A stretch of 64,000 nucleotides of DNA from Adenanthera pavonina (taxonomy: Eukaryota > Streptophyta > Magnoliopsida > Fabales > Fabaceae). Each line of letters starts with the position of its first letter. Position 1 is the first letter of the stretch. Both the position numbers and the translations under genes were made by a program. Shown one piece after another: positions 23,767 to 37,300 of this stretch. The notes beneath the pieces were generated by a model, which saw nothing but the letters and a program-made list of their open reading frames with translations, had not been told where the DNA came from and did no database searches. The DNA lies in NCBI GenBank assembly GCA_026686845.1, contig JAIVEN010000014.1:13874001-13938000 (forward strand), given 5' to 3'.

Positions 23767-25170
23767 ATGGAGACCACCCAGGAATCAACATTCAAGGTCA
23801 TGAACCAGGACTTCATCAAATTGGATCGTTTTAATGGAACGAATTTCAATAGGTGGAAGGACAAAATGATGTTTTTGCTGACTGCCATGAAAATTTCGTA
23901 TCTGCTTGATCCTGGTCTGGAGCCTCTTGTTGAACCGAGTGATGATGAAAGTGAAGAAGTTAAGGCTAGATGCAAGAAGAGGGCAGAAGATGAAGTGCTA
24001 TGTCGTGGCCATATTCTGAACACACTGTCAAACCGATTGTATGATCTCTACTCATCCTTCTCATCACCAAAAGAGATCTGGGATGCATTGGAGGCCAAAT
24101 ACAACACAGAAAAGCAAGGAACAGATAAGTTTCTAATTATGCAGTATTTTGATTACAAATTGCAAGATGCTGTTAACATTTTAGATCAAGTTCATGATTT
24201 ACAGATTATAGTTTCTAAACTGAAAGATATGAAGGTGGACATTCCAGAGTCAGTGCAAGTAGGTGCCATTATTGCAAAATTACCTCCTACTTGGCATGAA
24301 TTCAGGAAAAAGTTGCTGCACACCACAGAAAATTTTACTTTGGATCAGATTCTGAAACATTTAAGGATTGAACAAGAAACTCGTGTCTTACAAAAGAAGC
24401 ATTCAGAATCTCAAACCAAAGTTAACTATGTGGCTGCTGCAGGTCATAAAAATCAGAATTTTCCTGGAAATAACAACAACAAGAGGAAGAACCCCGAGCC
24501 CACTGGTTTCAATTCTGGAAAACAATTCAAGACTCAAAAATCTTGTTTTGTTTGTGGAAAGAAAGGACATCTTAAAAAGGATTGCAGATATAAGAAAAAG
24601 CCAAGGAATGAAACTACCAATAGTGCAAACATGGTAAATACAGAATGTGATGAAATTATTGCCATGGTTTCTAACATGCATATTGGTACGATTTTAGAAT
24701 TAAATATGGTTGCTGCTATAAAGTCATTTGACTGGTGGTATGATTTTGGAGCAACAGTTCATGTATGCCATGACAGGAATCTGTTCAAGAATTATGAAAT
24801 TGCTCAACAAGAGCAGCATGTGATTGTGGGCAATGGAAACACAGCAAATGTACTTGGAAGAGGCAGTGTTGAGTTACAGTTTACATCTGGAAATAAGATG
24901 ATTCTGCATAATGTACTTCATGTTCCAGAAATTAGAAAGAATCTTGTGTCTGCAAGTGTTTTGTCTGGAAAGGGGCTGAAAGCTGTCTTAGAGGCTGATA
25001 AGATTATTATATCTAAGAATGAGGTATTTGTGGGAAAGAGTTATGTTTCTGATGGAATGTTCAAGTTAAGCATTAATAAGAATGATTCAATTTCTGTTTA
25101 TATGCTTGATCAATCTTTTACTTTATGGCATGATAAATTAGGACATGTTAATTATAGCACATATGTCTAA
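23767..25170 (+). pseudogene. Copia Gag and protease region (broken)
   Basis: Open frame from the ATG at 23767 to a stop at 25168-25170. The first half is a UBN2-type Gag (LDRFNGTNFNRWKDKMMF ... YNTEKQGTDKFL). A CCHC knuckle follows (CFVCGKKGHLKKDC). The aspartic protease motif near 24742 reads DFGA where copia proteases have D-S/T-G-A, so the active-site loop is altered. The frame runs into the integrase zinc-finger start (LWHDKLGH) and then ends after a frame change near 25145-25165. Confidence 0.88.
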
Positions 25171-26350
25171 AAATGGATTAATTTCCTGTGAAAATAATAA
25201 GAATAACAAATGTAAAATTTGTGTACAAGCTAAAACAGTAAGAAAACATTTTCCTTATATTCAAATAAGTTCAAAAATTTTAGAACTTATTCATTCTGAT
25301 ATCTGTGAGTTAAATGGTATTTTAACAAGAGGAGGAAACAGATATTTTATAACTTTTATAGATGATTTTTCAAGATTTACTTATGTTTATTTGATAAAGA
25401 CAAAAGATCAAGCTCTTGAGACGTTTTTAAATTTTAAGAATGTTATAGAAAACCAAAAAGAAAAGAAGATAAAGATTTTAAGAAGTGACAGAGGAGGAGA
25501 ATATTTTTCTACAAATTTTTCACAATTTTGCTAAAATAATGGTATTATTCACCAAATGAGTGCTCCTTATACACCTCAACAAAATGGTTTAGCAGAAAGA
25601 AAAAATAGAACTTTAGTAGAAATGGTAAATGCAATGATTCTGAATGCAAAAACTTTCATGAATTTATGGGGTGAGGTTTTGTTAACTGCTAACCATATTC
25701 TTAATAGAGTTATTTCAAAATCCATAAAATGCACTCCTTATGAGTTATGGAAAGATAGAAAACCGAATTTAAATTATTTAAAAGTTTGGGGATGTCTTGC
25801 ATTTTACAAAGTTTCAGAACATAAAAGAACTCAATTAGGACCAAGAGCTTTGAAAAGTATATTTGTAGGATATGCAAAAAATTTAAAAGCCTATAGACTC
25901 TTACATATTGATTCAAATGTAATTGTTGAATCACGTGATGTTGAATTTTTTGAAGGAAAATTTGTTTCTGATCCAGTACAAACTGATTTGTTTCGAAATA
26001 AAGAGCATGAAGAGTCTACATCTATAAGAAATGAATTAGTAGAACCTTATTCTGAATTTGAACCTAGAAGAAGTCAGAGAGCAAGAAAAGGAAAATATTT
26101 AGATTCTGATTTTATTAATTCTCAAGCAATAGTCTTCTTAGTTGAAGGTGATAGAGAATTAGTGTTAAGACAAATTCTTATTCTTTTAAGTATTGAAGAA
26201 GATCCTAAAATATATATGGAAGCATTGATGTCTAGAGACTCAAGTTTCTGGAAGGAAGCTATAAATGATGAAATGCATTCATTGTTGTCTAATAAAACTT
26301 GGGAATTAGTTGACTTGCCTAAAAGGTCAAAACCTATTGGTTGCAAATAG
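25145..26350 (+). pseudogene. Copia integrase region (broken)
   Basis: The frame resumes after the frame change and carries CKICVQAK (zinc-finger Cys pair), HSDICEL and RSDRGGEY (first two catalytic Asp), then an in-frame stop at 25532-25534. It continues with APYTPQQNGLAERKNRTL containing the third acidic residue. A second in-frame stop lies at 26348-26350, at the start of the reverse transcriptase region. The third domain has the GKSIFVGY-like SIFVGYAKNLKAYRL segment. Confidence 0.88.
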
Positions 26351-26944
26351 GTTTTTAGACGGAAATATAATACTACTGGCTCTATTCAAATATTTAAAGG
26401 TAGGTTGGTTGCTAAAGGTTTTAAACAAAAAGAAGGAATTGATTATTTTGATACATATGCACCAGTTGCTAGAGTTACTTCTATTAGAGTTTTATTTGTT
26501 TTAACATCTATTAATAATTTGTTTGTGCATCAAATTGATGTTAAAACAGCATTTTTAAATGGTGAATTAGAAGAAGAAGCTTATATGGACCAACCAGAAG
26601 GCTTTGTACTTCCTGGAAATGAAAAGAAAGTTTGCAAATTAACTAGATCTTTGTATGGTTTAAAACAGGCTCCTAAGCAATGGCATGAAAAGTTTGATTA
26701 TGTTGTATTGTCTCATGGTTTTAAACATAATAATACAGATAAGTGTGTTTATCTAAAGTTCACTGGTGAGTATGGAGTTATTATTTGTTTATATGTAGAT
26801 GACATACTTATCTTTGGAACTAGTATGTTTGCAATGAATGAGACTAAAAAATTTTTATCCTCACAATTTAAGATGAAAGATCTTGGAGAAGTGGATATTA
26901 TTTATGGATCAAAGTTAAGAGGCATAGTGGAGGTTTTTCTCTAG
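26351..26944 (+). pseudogene. Copia reverse transcriptase region (broken)
   Basis: Reverse transcriptase core downstream of the stop at 26348. Visible motifs are RLVAKGFKQKEGIDYFDTYAP (split here only by description), VKTAFLNGEL, YGLKQAPKQWHEKF and the catalytic YVDD in CLYVDDILIFG near 26790. The frame ends at 26942-26944 because of a frame change near 26910-26925. Confidence 0.88.
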
Positions 26945-27753
26945 ATCAATCTCACTATGTTAGTAAAATTTTGAACAAGTTTCAACATTTAAATATAAAA
27001 GAGGCAAATACCCCATTTGATTCATCACATCATTTAACAGAAAATAATAACAGATCAATGGCTCAACTAGAATATGCTAATGCTATTGGGAGTTTGATGT
27101 ATGTAATGCATTGTACTAGACCTGATATAGCTTTTGCAGTATGCAAACTTTCGAGATATACTAGTAATCTAGGAACAGAACACTGGAAAGAAATTACAAG
27201 GGTCCTAGGATATCTAAAGAAAACAATTAATCTAGGACTGCTTTACAATAAATTTTCAGTAGTTTTGGAATGTTACACGGATGCTAGTTGGATAACTGGT
27301 GCAGGTGATAGTAAGTCAACTTCAGGGTGGATATTTACCCTGGCAGGAGGAGCAATCTCCTGGGCATCAAAGAAACAGACTTGTATAAGTCATTCTACGA
27401 TGAAATCAGAATTTATTACTTTAGTATCTGCATATAAAGAGGGAGAGTGGCTGAGAAATTTATTATTGGAAATAAAGTTGTGGCCACAGCTGATACCAGT
27501 CATCTCTTTACATTGTGACAGTGAGGCTACAATGTCTAGAGCATTTAACAAAATTTACAAGGGTAAATCTAGACATATAACCCGAAGGCATGAATATGTG
27601 AGGCAATTAATTTTTAATGGAGTAATTACAATTCAATATGTAAAAACAAGTGAAAACTTGACTGATCCTTTTACAAAAGGACTCAATAAAGAATTGGTTA
27701 ACAAAACATTAAGAGGAATGGGATTGAACCCCGTAAACATCAGTCACCAGTAA
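26920..27753 (+). pseudogene. Copia C-terminal reverse transcriptase / RNase H region
   Basis: In the frame after the last frame change, the sequence resumes with LDQSHYVSKILNKF and continues through SLMYVMHCTRPDIAFAV, the first RNase H acidic residue in CYTDASW, and the ADMHTKG-like SENLTDPFTKGL near the end. The second RNase H acidic position reads STMKSEF, where related elements have STMESEF, so a catalytic residue appears replaced. Ends at a normal stop, 27751-27753. Confidence 0.85.
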
Positions 27754-28264
27754 TGAAAACCCAACCTTTAACTAGACCAAATCTGGTTTAAAGGTTCAAT
27801 GGGTAATAACAAGTTATTGATAAGTGACTGGGCACTAGAATAGGTATTTAACCATTCTGTGACGAGTGCATATAAGAAGAACTTAAGTGTTCAGGGTGAG
27901 TTAAACTCTTAATAGATTCAAGGAAGCTTGAGCAATTAAGGCTTAATGGAAATCCACTTATATGAACATAAGAAGTGGTGCCGCTTCTTACAAGAATTCA
28001 GGGGTAATTTTTGAAATGTTCATGAAAAGCCTAGGATAAGCATATGGCCATAAAAGTCCGGGAAGTCTATGCAGAACAAAATCAATATAAGATTATGTGT
28101 GTGGTATTTCCGGTACTAACACTAAAGTTGTGGTTCAATGCAGCTAAGCAACTATCTACTTGTTAATACCTTGAAGTACTTACACTATTAACAGGTTCAA
28201 GTCAAAAGACACCTGCTATTATGCATATTCTTATGTTTAGAGAGAACATTTAGTTTTTCAAACT

Positions 28265-28275
28265 AAGTGGGGGAT
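28265..28275 (+). other. Polypurine tract of the copia element
   Basis: AAGTGGGGGAT immediately before the 3' LTR, the priming site for plus-strand synthesis in LTR elements. Confidence 0.85.
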
Positions 28276-29025
28276 TATTAGAGATAGTTTGAAAAAACTA
28301 AAGTCCCACATTGGATGGGAGTAAGGCTTATGAAATGTATATAAGAGAGAGAAGACAAAGCATATTAAAATAATTACTGAACAAAAATGTTAAGTGGATT
28401 TAAATATTATTTATTTAATATTTAAAGCACTTAGCACTTAGCACGTGACACGTCATGATCATTGGATTAATCTAACGGTGGAGATCTGGTCTAGTATGAA
28501 TTTCAGATTAATATTTTAATTAATTATTTTTTTTTCAGAAACAGAATTTCAAATAATAACATTCTGAAACAGTACATTATGAAACAACATGTCATTTGAT
28601 ATTTTGTTTCAATTTGACAACAACATTTCAAATACAAAGTTCAGAAATGAATAGGTTCATGAACAACATTTCAAATACAATGTTCAGAAATAAACAGGTT
28701 CATGAACAAAGTTTCAAATACAATGTTCAAAAACAAACAGGTTCATAAACAACGTTTTAATTTTCTGTCTTCTACTATTATAAAAGGATCAGACTAGAGA
28801 CTAAAATATACCTCACATTCTCTTCTTTTACTTACAATCTCTCTGTTTCGTTCTGTATTTCAAGGTATCTGAAGTTATTGTCAGATATCTTTGGTACTTA
28901 AAATAACTCCTAGGGGTGATTCGTCGAATCCCTGCAGCAAACCTAGTGGAGGCGAATAACACCTTAAAGACAATGTGTTATCATACGTTTCTGGGCACCA
29001 ATTATTTTCAATATTGTTCCTAACA
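28276..29025 (+). repeat. 3' LTR of the copia element
   Basis: 750 bp, closely matching the 5' LTR, ending CCTAACA. Its first bases read TATTAG instead of TGTTAG, so the canonical TG tip is mutated. TATA box at 28779-28786 and the 43-bp U3 units are kept. The internal stem arm reads ACAAT with partner ATTGT near the end, against ACAGT/ACTGT in the 5' LTR. Confidence 0.92.
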
Positions 29026-29424
29026 TAACTAAGGATCGAATCATCCAGAGGAGGACGGTGAGAATGCTCACAATTTGAAGAGGAAGCTCCACGTGCTTTT
29101 CCGTTTCCAAATTGTATTGGAATTGGAGGTGAAAAAGCATATAGAGACATCATTATATCTTCTATAATGACTTTTTGATTAAAATTATGATAAATATATA
29201 ATTTTTAATAATATTATAATAAATATTATTTTTATAAGTAAATTTGCGATGCGACTATTTCTTTCAATAAAATTATATATGTTTATATTAATTTTTTTAT
29301 GACCACATAATTATATATTCCAAAATAATAATATAAAAAAATGAGATTATATGCAAGATTTTCTTTCTATAGTTATCTTATATTTTATCTTTATTTTGAT
29401 ATGACGACATTATAAGCAGTTCAA

Positions 29425-30063
29425 TATTGTCAGAACCAGATCAGACTGAACATTAAACCGAACAAGTCACTGATTCAAGGTTCAATGGTTTAATTGAAGG
29501 TGAACCGGGGTCGGATCAATAGTGATTAAAATAATATATTTAAAATAAATAATATAAGTTTAAACAAATTTTATAACTTAATTAAAGTCTCAAACTAAAT
29601 AATATTAAATTATCAATCTATTATTCACCACAAAGAAATTATTAATAAGTTTCATAACATAAAATTTTAATTTAAATAAGTTAATATTCATTTATAATCA
29701 TATTTTGAGTTTAAAATAATAAATTAATAATATATTATTTATTATTTATTAAGTAAATATATAATTTTTAATAGTTATATATCATAATAATGCTTATATA
29801 ATATTATAATATATAAAAAACATATTTTATACTAAAAATGATGTTATTTTATCTCAAAAATTAAAAAGAATTTTTTAAAAAAATTTGAAAAAAAAAATGC
29901 ATAACCGATTTAAATCGGTTCAGAACCAATTCTACCGGTTCTTGATCGGTTCTCACCGGTTCTAAACAGTATTGGTCGTGTACTATGACCGGACCGGACT
30001 GAACAAAGCACTAGTTTCTGGTTGGACTGGTCGAACCGGCCCGTCTGGTCTGATTTTAATAAC
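29425..30063. mobile_element. Non-autonomous DNA element with GGTTC/CCGGTT-rich ends
   Basis: About 640 bp. The left end (TCAGAACCAGATCAGACTGA) resembles the complement of the right end (TCAGACCAGACGGGCCGGTT), and both sub-terminal parts are rich in GGTTC, CCGGTTC and GAACCGG motifs around an AT-rich core. No transposase. This base pattern is common in dispersed plant elements. Ends are approximate. Confidence 0.5.
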
Positions 30064-32089
30064 AATGAAGCAACTAAATCACAATATGAAGGATCTAGTG
30101 TGTGTTTAGCAATCATATGCCAACCAAATTTGGTATTCCAAACTTGGTTTGATATATTTAAGATGTGTTTGGCTGAATTTTTCACTCCCGTTGAAAAATC
30201 ATTTTTGGCCCAAAATGGAGTTTTAGTATAAATAGGTAAGGATATGTTTTTCTGTTCTAATTCTTCATTTCCATCTATATTTATTTTAAAATCAGATAAA
30301 AATATATCAATAAAATATGAAAAAATAGAAAAATTAGGAAAATAAAATTTTCATAAAATTTCTCCTATCCATTGACTAAAATCTCCCTTCAAAATTTTCA
30401 TAGATCATGACCTATAAGAAAATGTTATATTAGATATATTATGTTCCCAATTAAATAAATACAAATTAAATTTTAGTCAAAGAAAATTAAATTAATCATG
30501 AGATATAGTTTAAGCTTAATTTAAAAGAAAATTATAAGTTTTGTCAAAACCAATTTTTAAATAAATTATCTAAATATAAGCATATTAATCAAAAATTAAT
30601 TTTTACCATGTTACATAAAAACCCCGTCTAACAAACGATGCTTTTCATAATTTGGGAATAACACAGTTTTGTATAAATTTATTCTATTATCGTATATAGA
30701 ACAGACATAGATCAATTTGTGATTGCAAAAGATTTATATTTATATTAGTTACAGTAGTATTAAAATTTAATTATATTTTACTAAAGTTAATGAAAGAATT
30801 TGATAAGAATATATATCATGCATTTAAATTTAATTCTTCGATAATTTAAAAATTCTCGTGTATGAGGACTGAGGAGGAACTTTAATTGATTGGTTTTGTA
30901 ATTGCTTTTCTACTAATTTATGTAAGGGAAGAAAAGAAAGATGATGATAGATCAATACAGAGACGGCGCTTTATTGATTAGTGATTACCGCAGAAACAGT
31001 CAAAATTATATGAGAATCATTGTTTCATGTTATCTGCTCGGTAATATGACACTTTTTTTTTTTAATAAACTCCGTAATATGAACAAACGGTATTTTTTAT
31101 TTTCATTGTTTTTTGCCAACAAAATGGTTTTTTGTCCGTGGCCTTTTCATTAACATGCAGTAATATCCTCCTTAGAGAATCAATATATTATTAATATATA
31201 TGATAAAATATAGAAAACACGCTATTCATTAATTTTGAACTGTGTTCATTTTAGAATTGGTACAGTTAGTTTCACCATAAAATTAGCCTCAAACCCCATG
31301 TCCTTATACAAAAATGTATTTTTTAAATTATAGAGAATTAAAAAATATATCAATATATACATGGTAATTATAAGATTTTGTATGCCGTGCAATATGCACG
31401 AGTGGAGGCTAATTGTTAGAGAAAAATAAATCAATGATGACATTAATGAATAATAAAGTAATAATGATTAATTATTTTTATTTATATAGTATAATATATA
31501 TTTATTGAGTTAATAGACGCAATCTGTGAAGCAAACCAGAGACAGACATTTAAATTAATTCGGGGGATGAAATTTACACCTGCAAAGTCGGCATCGTCAT
31601 AAAGAATATCTGTACTTCATTTATTTAAGCAATCGAAGACGCTATTGCACCCAACAAAAACATCACTTTGTCGGTAGACAATAATATTGGATTATGAGTG
31701 TAAAATTGATCTGAGAAAAACTCTTAATTTAACCAAATACGTTAAGTAAAACTTATGCGTGTGGATATCGAGTAGGAAATGTGCCTCAGCAGTAAAGTTG
31801 TTCTCTTTTCGTCGAGAGAATATTCTTCAAGAATTATGCTTCTTTGCTGGTTTCCTTGGCCATGTAATTTTGGGTTCATCAAAATCAAAGCTACATCTGC
31901 GTTATTGCGTGCGATTGCAGAATTGGTCGCAATTTTACTTTATTAGATTCTCCTTTCCTTCGGGCATCACGCATTATTTTCTTTTGCCGGTATGAAAAAT
32001 GCAACTCCAGCCTAAAAGAATCCGTTCGAAGGGCTAGATTTTGTGGTTAAACTTATTACTACTCTGAATATTTCGTTCAAACCGGATCT

Positions 32090-32275
32090 ATATTTTTTTT
32101 TTAATATACAAGAAGGAGAGGATAAAGTCCTAACAAATCACCAAGGGATTAAATCCCAAAACTATCATGAAGCACCAGGGGTTCCAAGAAAGAGGGAACC
32201 TCACCAAACAAAATATCAGAGATAAGCGTATCAACACAACAAGCTAAACAATGAGCAGGTTTATCCGGTTCTATA
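32090..32275 (-). mobile_element. Probable LINE 3' terminal fragment
   Basis: Reverse strand: a frame ending at a stop at 32151-32149 reads PDKPAHCLACC ... EVPSFLEPLVLHDS, resembling the end of the RNase H domain of plant L1-type LINEs (H-x-LA then a P-x-FL-x6-D pattern). It is followed by about 50 bases and a poly(A) tract (poly-T on + at 32092-32102). Strongly 5'-truncated. Confidence 0.4.
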
Positions 32276-34055
32276 CTTTTGAGAGCGAGAAACGAAAGAC
32301 TAGTTTACTCTTATAATGGACCAAAAATTGGGAAGTTACCCTACCCTTGTGGCCTTTTGGGCTCATTTTCCACGAACAACAATGATTGGGTTGCTCTAGC
32401 CCAATATGTTCAGGCCCATTACTCCCCACTCCCCCCACCCTTCTCCAAAAGACCGGAACAGACAAAAAAGAAGGCGTAAAAGGAATGAGCACATTCAAAT
32501 AATATTCAAACTCAATATAATCACGCTATTGGGGAAAAAAAGAGTGAACAGTTAAATGATTTGAGGTACCTAGGTAGTTGTCGTTTTAGACGGAGGAGAT
32601 AGTTGAGGAACCACTTAGGACAATTTAATTAGATGAAGCCCGTTCCTTGAATTTGTCGTTAGTAACAAATATTTATTAAACAGCAATACAGAACACATTA
32701 TTAGCAGCAGAATCAGCATTAAGCTTAATAATTCATTCTACTATTTAAATAATATATTCATTATGGTTAAGGCTGTCAATTAAAGGAGATAGTGAAAACG
32801 TAATGAACAGAGAAATGGATGTCAATGAGGAAGGTAAACAGAGTTGGGAGGAAGAAAACCCGGAGTGGTGTTGTCCACTCACTGATATACCAATTGTATA
32901 GGGAGCTACGAAGCTGTAGAGAGGTGAGGATGTTACGGGAAGTGTGTAGGAAGTTGGATGGAATATTCTGGAGGAAGGAATCAGAAGGGTAGTTTGGTAA
33001 TTTCATATGCGTAGCAGTGGAAGCAGTTTAAGGTTGCATCATTAGGACCAAGTTGTTCCCGGAGTTCACGGATTGTGTTGGCTTTGCCTCCGTTTGGCGT
33101 TGGTCGGTCCCTTCGCTGTCTTTTCCCCTCTCCGGTGTTTTGCTCTTCGTTTCAGCTACAACCCTTCCCCACTCTCTCCTTAATTCCACAATCAACTTGC
33201 TCATTATGTGTGCGTGTATATATATATCAGTCTCTTTATGTGATTTTTTATTTTGATTTCGGATCTAGCCGCACCGTTTTGTCTTTTATGTTGACACAGG
33301 TAACATATTCTTGACCAACCGATCTTGGTTCTAGCAAAATGAGTGAAATATTATTTAAACAGTTAGAATATAAGTGTGTAGTATATGTGTTAAAAGAAAT
33401 TTTACATTACTCAAACTAAAAGAAATCTTAATGTATAAATACTAAAATATATTAGTAAGTAAGTAAAAAAGTCAAGAGAAAAAGTGACGATTTTTGGTAA
33501 AATAACTCTTAAAAGACAATATTTTTTGGCATAACTTAGATTTATTTTTTTATGTATTTTACCAGTTACAACTAACATAAGCATGATATCTCAAGTTTAA
33601 TACAAAAAAAGAGGTAACCCCACTTGGAGCTTAACCCACCTCAATCCAAATTACACTGAATTCTAATAAACTCTCCAATCAAAGTGAGACAAGTCCAAAA
33701 TATCATGGCTAAGAAAAAAAAAAGTATCATATTTTCAAGTGTCGTTGTTACTTTTGCATCATATATAACACATTGGGATAACTCTTCTTTTTAATGTTCA
33801 ATTCAAACAACGAAACGGGGAATTCTTCTCATTTCATTAAATTACGAGATTCTGTATTATTATCATCATCATCATCTTCTTCTTTTCTCGTTTCGTCTTA
33901 ACGGCTCCACTTCGCTGCCAAACATGACACAATCTGAGCCCAGGGGACGCATTTAAAAATCCTCAAGCAGATCTAACACTTTCATTAGTGACGTTGAAGC
34001 CGTATAATTAAGATGCAAAAACCATTATATAACTCTTATTATACATTGTACAATA

Positions 34056-34320
34056 CTCCCTCCAGTCCTATATATAGAGTCTTTTACCCTGATCCTAAAT
34101 ATAAGACCCTTTTACAGTATACAAAGTAGTATTTATTATATATTTCCAAAAAATATATCTATTTAATATATTCAAAGAGAGAGAGAAATATTAAATAAGG
34201 GTAGTTTTGAAAAAATGTTGGGATTTTTAGAAAAATCGAGATAGTTAATTAATTTTAATTTTAATTCTTAATCCGCATGATTCGATTAAAAATGTCTTAT
34301 GTTAAGAATCAGAATGAGCA
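34056..34320 (+). mobile_element. MITE, family A (Stowaway-like), copy 3
   Basis: Best preserved start: TA then CTCCCTCCAGTCCTATATAT. Interior blocks GATCCTAAATATAAGACCC, CAAAGAGAGAGAGAAATATT and GAGATAGTTAATTAATTTTA match the other copies. The right end near AAGAATCAGAATGAGCA is diverged. Confidence 0.65.
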
Positions 34321-37300
34321 ATATGCAATTTATTATAGATTTTATATTTCATCTTGATATATATTGATATGAATTAGAGTTTGATCTATGCATAAGCACG
34401 AAATTCACAAGTTTATGGACAATATAACTAGTCATGCTTTTTTATATTTTATATTAATATAATATAGGTATTGAATTTGATCATATAAAAAATGTACGCA
34501 AAATAAAATCATTATTATTATTTGCATGACTGTTTTCACGGGGATACAACTAAACATGCACGTCCAAGAGTATTTATGTTGAATATTTTTATCGGTAGAT
34601 AGAATTTAGTTTTAGATTTCATGATATTATATTGCAACTTGACTGGGCTGAGGCAGGTGGGGTGGGGGTATTCATGATCATCAAGTGCAAACTGGCATTC
34701 CACATTTGGCATTTTAATAATAAAGCAATCACATGGAGCATTAATAATAATTGTAATAATAATGATGATAATAAATATTATTATTATTATTATTTTGTCA
34801 TGCCTCGTAAAAAACCAACCACCATTGTCAACCGTGATTAGATTGAATGGTAAAAAATTTAACACTTTTTAAATAAAATTTTGAGTTTAAATCTTATAAA
34901 TGAAAAAATCATATAAGAAGAGTTATCCCATTTGAACTTAAATAATACTTGAATCTAATCCAATTTGATAAATATATAAGAAAAAACCAGCAGCCCTAGT
35001 AGTCATACCCTCAGTAGTAATACATAAATTCCTAACAAAGAAACGTAAACTGATAATCACACAGGAAACGCTAATTTCTTGGAACTTATTAATGGCGAAC
35101 GAATGTCAAATATCTATTCATAATTTCACGTTGGATGAATTGAGGCTTCAGTAATTCAGAATTTGACTCCAACAAATGGCCAAGTCACTGTGCACAAATG
35201 TGGCTTCGTTGTTCGGCTAAGACAACTCCTACTAATGTACTTATAATTAGCCCTGGACCCGTATTATAATTCAGTATCCGCAAACTCGCGTCCTCCTGAG
35301 CTTGTGCTTGGATTAAAATTTACATATTTGATTTTAAATATAACTAATTTTAAAAATTAATTTTAATTATAATTAAGTTTATTATAACGTAATTTATGTT
35401 TAGATGCTTCCATATCAAAAGTAATTTTATATTTAAATGATTTTAATAAAAAACACTTTTTGATGTATAATTATGAGGTATAAGTACATGTAGAAAGGCA
35501 GAAGTGTAAAAATATTGTTTATCACAAAAAGCACTTTTGAGATAGATAGAACCATAAAATGTTTATCACAAAAAGCATTTTCAATCAACTAATGCTTTAT
35601 TCAAGACAAAACGATCAAATGGCATGGAGCGCAGATTACAAAGTGAAAGTATCACTTCCAGAAGCTTATAGCCTGTGGGATCAAATGTAAAGCACAACTC
35701 AATATTTGAAAAATATATTTTCAAATATTAATTAAATACGAAGAATGGGCCTCTTGTTAGAAAGAATCGTGAGTTTTATAATTAGTCAAATTTTAACATA
35801 TTTTATTTATTTCAAACAAAAAATGGTCAATTTCAAAGAAATGTTTTCAACAATATGCGTTGAAGTCTTTGAAAAAATTAAGGATATTTTCTGAAAATAG
35901 TAATGTTATGTAGGTATGTGATGAGTGACGGGAACTACATTTTTGGTGGGGAGTGCGGACAGCTGCTTTAGATTGTTTCATATATCCCTACCCTATATTA
36001 TGAGTAGTATACCTTAAACATATTTGGTTAACCTTTTTTAAAACTAAACTATGATTTTCAATCACAATTTTTTTTTTAAATATATTTGGCCAAACATAAA
36101 TTATCTTTTTAAAAAATAAAAAATGTGTTAAACTATAGTTTCAAAAAACGAGAGAAATAGTCACTTTTATATTAAGAAAACCATAATTTTGAAAAAAAAA
36201 TATTTATTTTATATTATAGATTTAAAAATATTTTTAATTCTTATTATTTAAATATATTTTTAATCAAATTATGATTTTGTAAAAAAATATTTAAATATAA
36301 TAATTTATAATAAATTTATTTTTACCAAATTTAATTTTTATAAATTTTTTTTATTCTAACCTACTTTTGTTTAACTGAAAACCAAACAGCCTGGGAACAT
36401 ATATAGACGAATGTCAATATGTATTACGAGTTAAGAAATCGAACCAAGCTGTAAACTTTTTTAAATTTATTTTATCATTTTATTTTATTAACTACGTTCC
36501 TACTTATCACCGTCCAAATTAACATTGACCCGCAGCATGCCCAGGACAGACAAGTGAATAGTACGTGGTCTTACTTCACGCCTCACCGGGTGAACTTCTT
36601 AATCAAATCTTGAAAAGTTTTGACCTAGCCTTTCTTTAATTAATTTAGATTTAGATTAACCCGTTGCTAAGGAACACGTCCAGAGAAACAGATGCTAAAA
36701 AAACCACTTATTAGGATAGCATCCATTCCAACGAAACCAGTTAGCCCTTAGTTAAAACTTCATATCCAAGCATATTTTTTTATTTATTTTTAATAATAAT
36801 TAATTAATTTAAATATACTAAATATATAAATTTTTAAAAAATTTTACTTTAGTTGTAAGAATTATATATTCATTATATTATTATTGAAAAATTTTACACT
36901 TATTATATTTTGATTTAAACTTTTATTAATAAAATAATTTAAAATTTTAAAAAACTTATAAATGGTTTTGAAATAAAAAATTACCTAATATGTTTTTTAT
37001 TTCATCAAGAGAGTTTCAACTCTTTAACTACTACTCACATCCTACCTTATTCTTATATCTTTGCTAATTCTAGGTGGCCATATGAAAGTTTTTTATTGTA
37101 ATATTTTTATTTTATTTCAAAATACACTTCATATATAAATCTAAATCTATAACAATGATACAAACCATGCTATATATATAGTAATGTAGATTTTCGTTAA
37201 TTTAATTAATTTTAAGACTGAAACTCTTAATTAAGAATGAGTGCACCTGCACCTGCTGCTTATTTGAGTTTATTTTATTCTTAATTAATAAAATTTGAAG

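Larger units (their letters stand above)
22978..29025 (+). mobile_element. Ty1/copia-type LTR retrotransposon, full-length but defective
   Basis: A 6.05-kb element with two LTRs (22978-23734 and 28276-29025), a 5-bp target duplication TAACT on both sides, a polypurine tract just before the 3' LTR, and coding domains in copia order: Gag with CCHC knuckle, protease, integrase, reverse transcriptase, RNase H. Integrase lying before reverse transcriptase defines the copia class. The coding region is broken by at least two in-frame stops and two frame changes, so this copy cannot make its own full polyprotein. The expected initiator-Met primer site (TGGTATCAGAGC type) is absent after the 5' LTR. 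Confidence 0.95.

Noticed and set aside
23616..24023. Long reverse-strand frame over the end of the 5' LTR and the start of gag.
   Set aside because: Shadow of the gag frame and of the LTR; the gag reading on + has clear domain motifs.
29031..29153. Reverse-strand frame next to the 3' LTR with a protein-like stretch (LYAFSPPIPIQFGNGK), a possible gene interrupted by the copia insertion.
   Set aside because: Joining the two flanks across one copy of the target duplication gives a stop within a few codons, and no domain is recognisable. It covers only about 43 codons.
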